DNA from: Thermaceae bacterium
GTDB taxonomy: Bacteria > Deinococcota > Deinococci > Deinococcales > Marinithermaceae
Reading direction: 5' to 3'
Assembly (NCBI GenBank): GCA_015490435.1
Contig: WFXV01000241.1
Location: forward strand, 1-13,383
Length of the DNA stretch: 13,383 nt
The notes under the pieces were generated by a model that saw nothing but the letters and a program-made list of their open reading frames with translations, searched no databases and had not been told where the DNA came from. This document shows positions 11,612 to 13,383 of the stretch, in pieces. Made by a program: the position numbers and the translations under genes. Position 1 is the first letter of the stretch; the number at the start of each line of letters is the position of its first letter.

Positions 11612-12924
11612 TCGAGGTCCTGCCCGCAAACCCCGAAAAGCTCGCCGAACGGCTGGGCGAGCCCGGCTGGCTCAAGGAGGCCCGGAAAGGGGCGGCCGCG
11701 GTCTTCAAGGCGGTGCCCTGGCCCGACCGCAAGACCGAGCCCTGGCGCTACGCCGCCGGCCGGCTGAAGAACGTCCCCTTCGACCTGCCCCTGGCGCTGC
11801 CCAAAGAGCGCAGCCTCTCCCGCGACGCGCTGCCGGCGGTGGTGAGGAAGCGCCTCGCCGACGCCGACCTCGCCGGGTTCCTGGTCTTCCTGGGCCCGGA
11901 CCTGGTCTACGCCGAGCTCGCGCCTGAGCTCGAGGAAAAGGGCGTCGTGCTCACGAGCCTGCACCAGGCCCTAAGAAGCCACCCCGAGCTCGTCGAGGCG
12001 AACCTCTACAAGGCGATCCCCGCCCGGCAGAAGGGCAACGCCGAGGACAAGATCCCGGCGCTGGCGGCGGCGCTTTGGACCTACGGTGCCTTCGTCTACG
12101 TGCCCGCGGGGGTGGAGGTGGAGAAACCCCTCGCCGCCTTCTTCGTGAGCGAGGCGGAGGAGCTCGAGGTCTCCCGCACCCTGATCCTGCTCGACGACCA
12201 CGCCCGGCTCGCCTACGCCGAGGAGCACCTCTCCGAGTCCGAGGGCGAGGCGGTGCACGTTGGGATGACCGAGCTCATCCTCCGGCCCGGGGCAAGGCTC
12301 GTCCACGCCAACGTCCAGACCAAGAACCGCGCGAGCCACCACCTCTACCGCCAGCGGGCCCTGCTCGAAAAGGACGCCGCCCTCAAGGACCTGGCGGTGA
12401 ACCTCGGGGCCCGCTTCGCCCTCAGCGAGGTAGGCTCGGAGCTCCTCGGCCCCGGCGCCGACTCCGAGATGCTCGGGGTCTACTTCGCCGCCGGCGACCA
12501 GCACCACGACCACTACACCCTGCAGCACCACGTCGCCCCCCACGCGCGGAGCGACGTCTACTACAAGGGCGTGGCCAAGGACGAGGGGACGATCGTCTAC
12601 CAGGGGCTGATCAAGCTCGAGCCCGGCGCCCAGAAGACCGACGCCTACCAGACGAACCGAAACCTCCTGCTCTCCCGTAAGGCCCGGGTCGAGAGCGTGC
12701 CCCAGCTCGAGATCGCCGCCAACGACGTGCGCTGCTCCCACGGTTCCTCGATCGCGCCGATCGACGAGGAGCAGCTCTTCTACCTGGAGACCCGGGGCAT
12801 CCCCCGCCCGAGCGCTGAAAACCTCCTGGTCGCCGCCTTCCTCGAAGACGTGCTCGGCCGGGTCCCGCTCGAAAACCTCGCCCACCACGTCGCCCGGGTG
12901 ATCGAGGAGAAGGTGCGGGTCTAA
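11608..12924 (+). CDS. sufD: Fe-S assembly protein SufD
   Basis: SufD pairs with SufB in the SufBC2D complex and is needed for iron entry. The 438-residue product is a SufB paralogue. The N-terminal helical part includes VFKAVPWPDRKTEPWRY, and ALAAALWTYGAFVYVPAGVEVEKPL begins the beta-helix. LGVYFAAGDQHHDHYTLQHHVAPHARSDVYYKG and RCSHGSSIAPIDEEQLFYLETRGI (C376, H378) follow; the histidine corresponds to the essential His of E. coli SufD. The ATG at 11608 overlaps the SufB TGA (ATGA), with GGAGG about 10 nt upstream. The expected partners SufS and SufU/SufE do not follow: the operon ends against a convergent MFS gene with overlapping stops (12921-12924). Sulfur donors must be encoded elsewhere. 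Confidence 0.96.
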   Translation: MIEVLPANPEKLAERLGEPGWLKEARKGAAAVFKAVPWPDRKTEPWRYAAGRLKNVPFDLPLALPKERSLSRDALPAVVRKRLADADLAGFLVFLGPDLVYAELAPELEEKGVVLTSLHQALRSHPELVEANLYKAIPARQKGNAEDKIPALAAALWTYGAFVYVPAGVEVEKPLAAFFVSEAEELEVSRTLILLDDHARLAYAEEHLSESEGEAVHVGMTELILRPGARLVHANVQTKNRASHHLYRQRALLEKDAALKDLAVNLGARFALSEVGSELLGPGADSEMLGVYFAAGDQHHDHYTLQHHVAPHARSDVYYKGVAKDEGTIVYQGLIKLEPGAQKTDAYQTNRNLLLSRKARVESVPQLEIAANDVRCSHGSSIAPIDEEQLFYLETRGIPRPSAENLLVAAFLEDVLGRVPLENLAHHVARVIEEKVRV

Positions 12925-13360
12925 CCCTGGCGGCGGGGCGTCGCCCCCGCTCGCCCGAGCGGCGCCAGGGCCAAGAGCGCGAGCAAGGCGGAAAGTAGCA
13001 AAAGCACCCGGGGGCCGGTCGCCGGGGCCAGCAGGCCGAAGGCACCGGCCCCGATCACTTGTCCCAGGTTCCCGAGGGCCCAGCCGAGCGAGAACGCCCG
13101 GGCCAGGACCCCGGCGGGGAGCCTTCTTTGCAGCTCGGTGTCGAGGCCGAGGCTGAAGACCGAGTTCGCGACCCCCTTCAAAAACCCCGCAGGCAGGTAC
13201 ACCGCCATCCCTCGCCCGAGCCAAAGCGCCAGGTCACCGACCGCGTGGAGCAGCACGCCCGCCCGCGCAAGCCCAAGGGGCGACGCGAGCTGGATCCGGG
13301 TGAAGAAAAGCGAGGCCAAGAGCCCCCCGGCTCCGAGCGCCGAGAGCAAGAGCCCATAAT
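12921..13360 (-). CDS. MFS transporter, C-terminal part (N-terminus lost at adapter)
   Basis: The minus strand is open from the adapter junction at 13360 to a TAG at 12921-12923 and reads YGLLLSALGAGGLLASLFF as its first readable residues. This is the start of the seventh or eighth helix of a major-facilitator permease. Hydrophobic helices follow: LARAGVLLHAVGDLALWLG, LPAGFLKGVANSVFSLGLDTEL, LARAFSLGWALGNLGQVIGAGAFGLLA and VLLLLSALLALLALAPLG. A conserved 'QRRLPAGVLARAFSL' loop, typical of bacterial MFS efflux proteins, precedes the last helices. About 146 of a normal ~400 residues are present. Substrate is unknown. Its stop overlaps the sufD stop by 4 bp. TTG and ATG codons near the junction are not real starts. 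Confidence 0.8.
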
Positions 13361-13383
13361 CTGTCTCTTATACACATCTCCGA
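13361..13383. other. Nextera/Tn5 transposase adapter (sequencing artefact)
   Basis: CTGTCTCTTATACACATCT (13361-13379) is the Tn5 mosaic-end sequence. The following CCGA matches the start of the Nextera read adapter (CCGAGCCC...). It is joined directly to genomic sequence at 13360/13361 and marks an untrimmed contig end. Confidence 0.97.

Noticed and set aside
10399..12924. 841-aa frame covering sufB and sufD
   Set aside because: Only the part from 11608 is SufD; the upstream part is an Arg/Gly-rich out-of-frame reading of sufB.
1..13360. CRISPR array, IS element, tRNA or rRNA
   Set aside because: No regularly spaced direct repeats, transposase-like protein, tRNA-like cloverleaf or conserved rRNA segment was noticed by reading; no search tool was run.
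13178..13375. Minus-strand ORF starting MYKRQ
   Set aside because: Its start is encoded by the Nextera adapter; an artefact.

Overview
The window is very GC-rich and nearly gap-free. Genes overlap by a few bases, GTG starts are common, and many starts have a TANNNT box about 6 nt upstream instead of a ribosome binding site. The protein set (SufCBD, VapBC, HEPN/MNT, CrcB-DUF190, PduO-type adenosyltransferase, cofactor-binding oxidoreductases) together with this style suggests a member of the Deinococcota, order Thermales (Thermus/Oceanithermus/Marinithermus-like). That placement is inference; no rRNA or marker gene is present. The last 23 bases are a Nextera (Tn5) sequencing adapter, not genome.

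Layout. 1-659 (minus): the N-terminal 219 residues of an ABC-2 type permease running off the left edge. Its leader holds an extended -10 box, a possible 8-codon ORF, and a 12-bp inverted repeat that covers the permease start codon. 789-1648 (minus): PduO-type cob(I)alamin adenosyltransferase and a 4-bp-overlapping small unknown protein. A 145-bp divergent region with three dyads separates these from alr (1794-2864, plus). 2866-5066: two toxin-antitoxin modules flanking a minus-strand NDUFA9-like epimerase. In both modules the antitoxin gene (vapB, MNT) is open while the toxin gene (vapC, HEPN) is broken by stops and/or frameshifts. 5063-7223 (minus): a small molybdopterin oxidoreductase, a MhpD-family hydratase with an N-terminal export or anchor segment, then DUF190 and the fluoride channel crcB. 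7267-9402 (plus): a membrane diguanylate cyclase and a Cys/Met-metabolism PLP enzyme 12 nt apart. 9460-12924 (plus): sufC-sufB-sufD, with a textbook promoter (17-bp spacer) and a 20-bp palindrome at the start. 12921-13360 (minus): the C-terminal part of an MFS transporter, cut by the adapter.

How they work together. SufCBD is one Fe-S assembly scaffold. crcB and DUF190 form a co-directional pair. The adenosyltransferase supplies adenosylcobalamin and alr supplies D-alanine for the wall. The two decayed TA modules look like remnants of mobile or accessory content. No CRISPR array, IS element, tRNA or rRNA was seen, and no gene-free stretch exceeds about 150 bases.

Most novel-looking signals: the mini-ORF/anti-start arrangement before the ABC permease; the exact 6-nt TANNNT-to-start spacing at five genes; a single overlapping TATGCTA box that could serve two divergent genes; and the parallel loss of both toxins with retention of both antitoxins.
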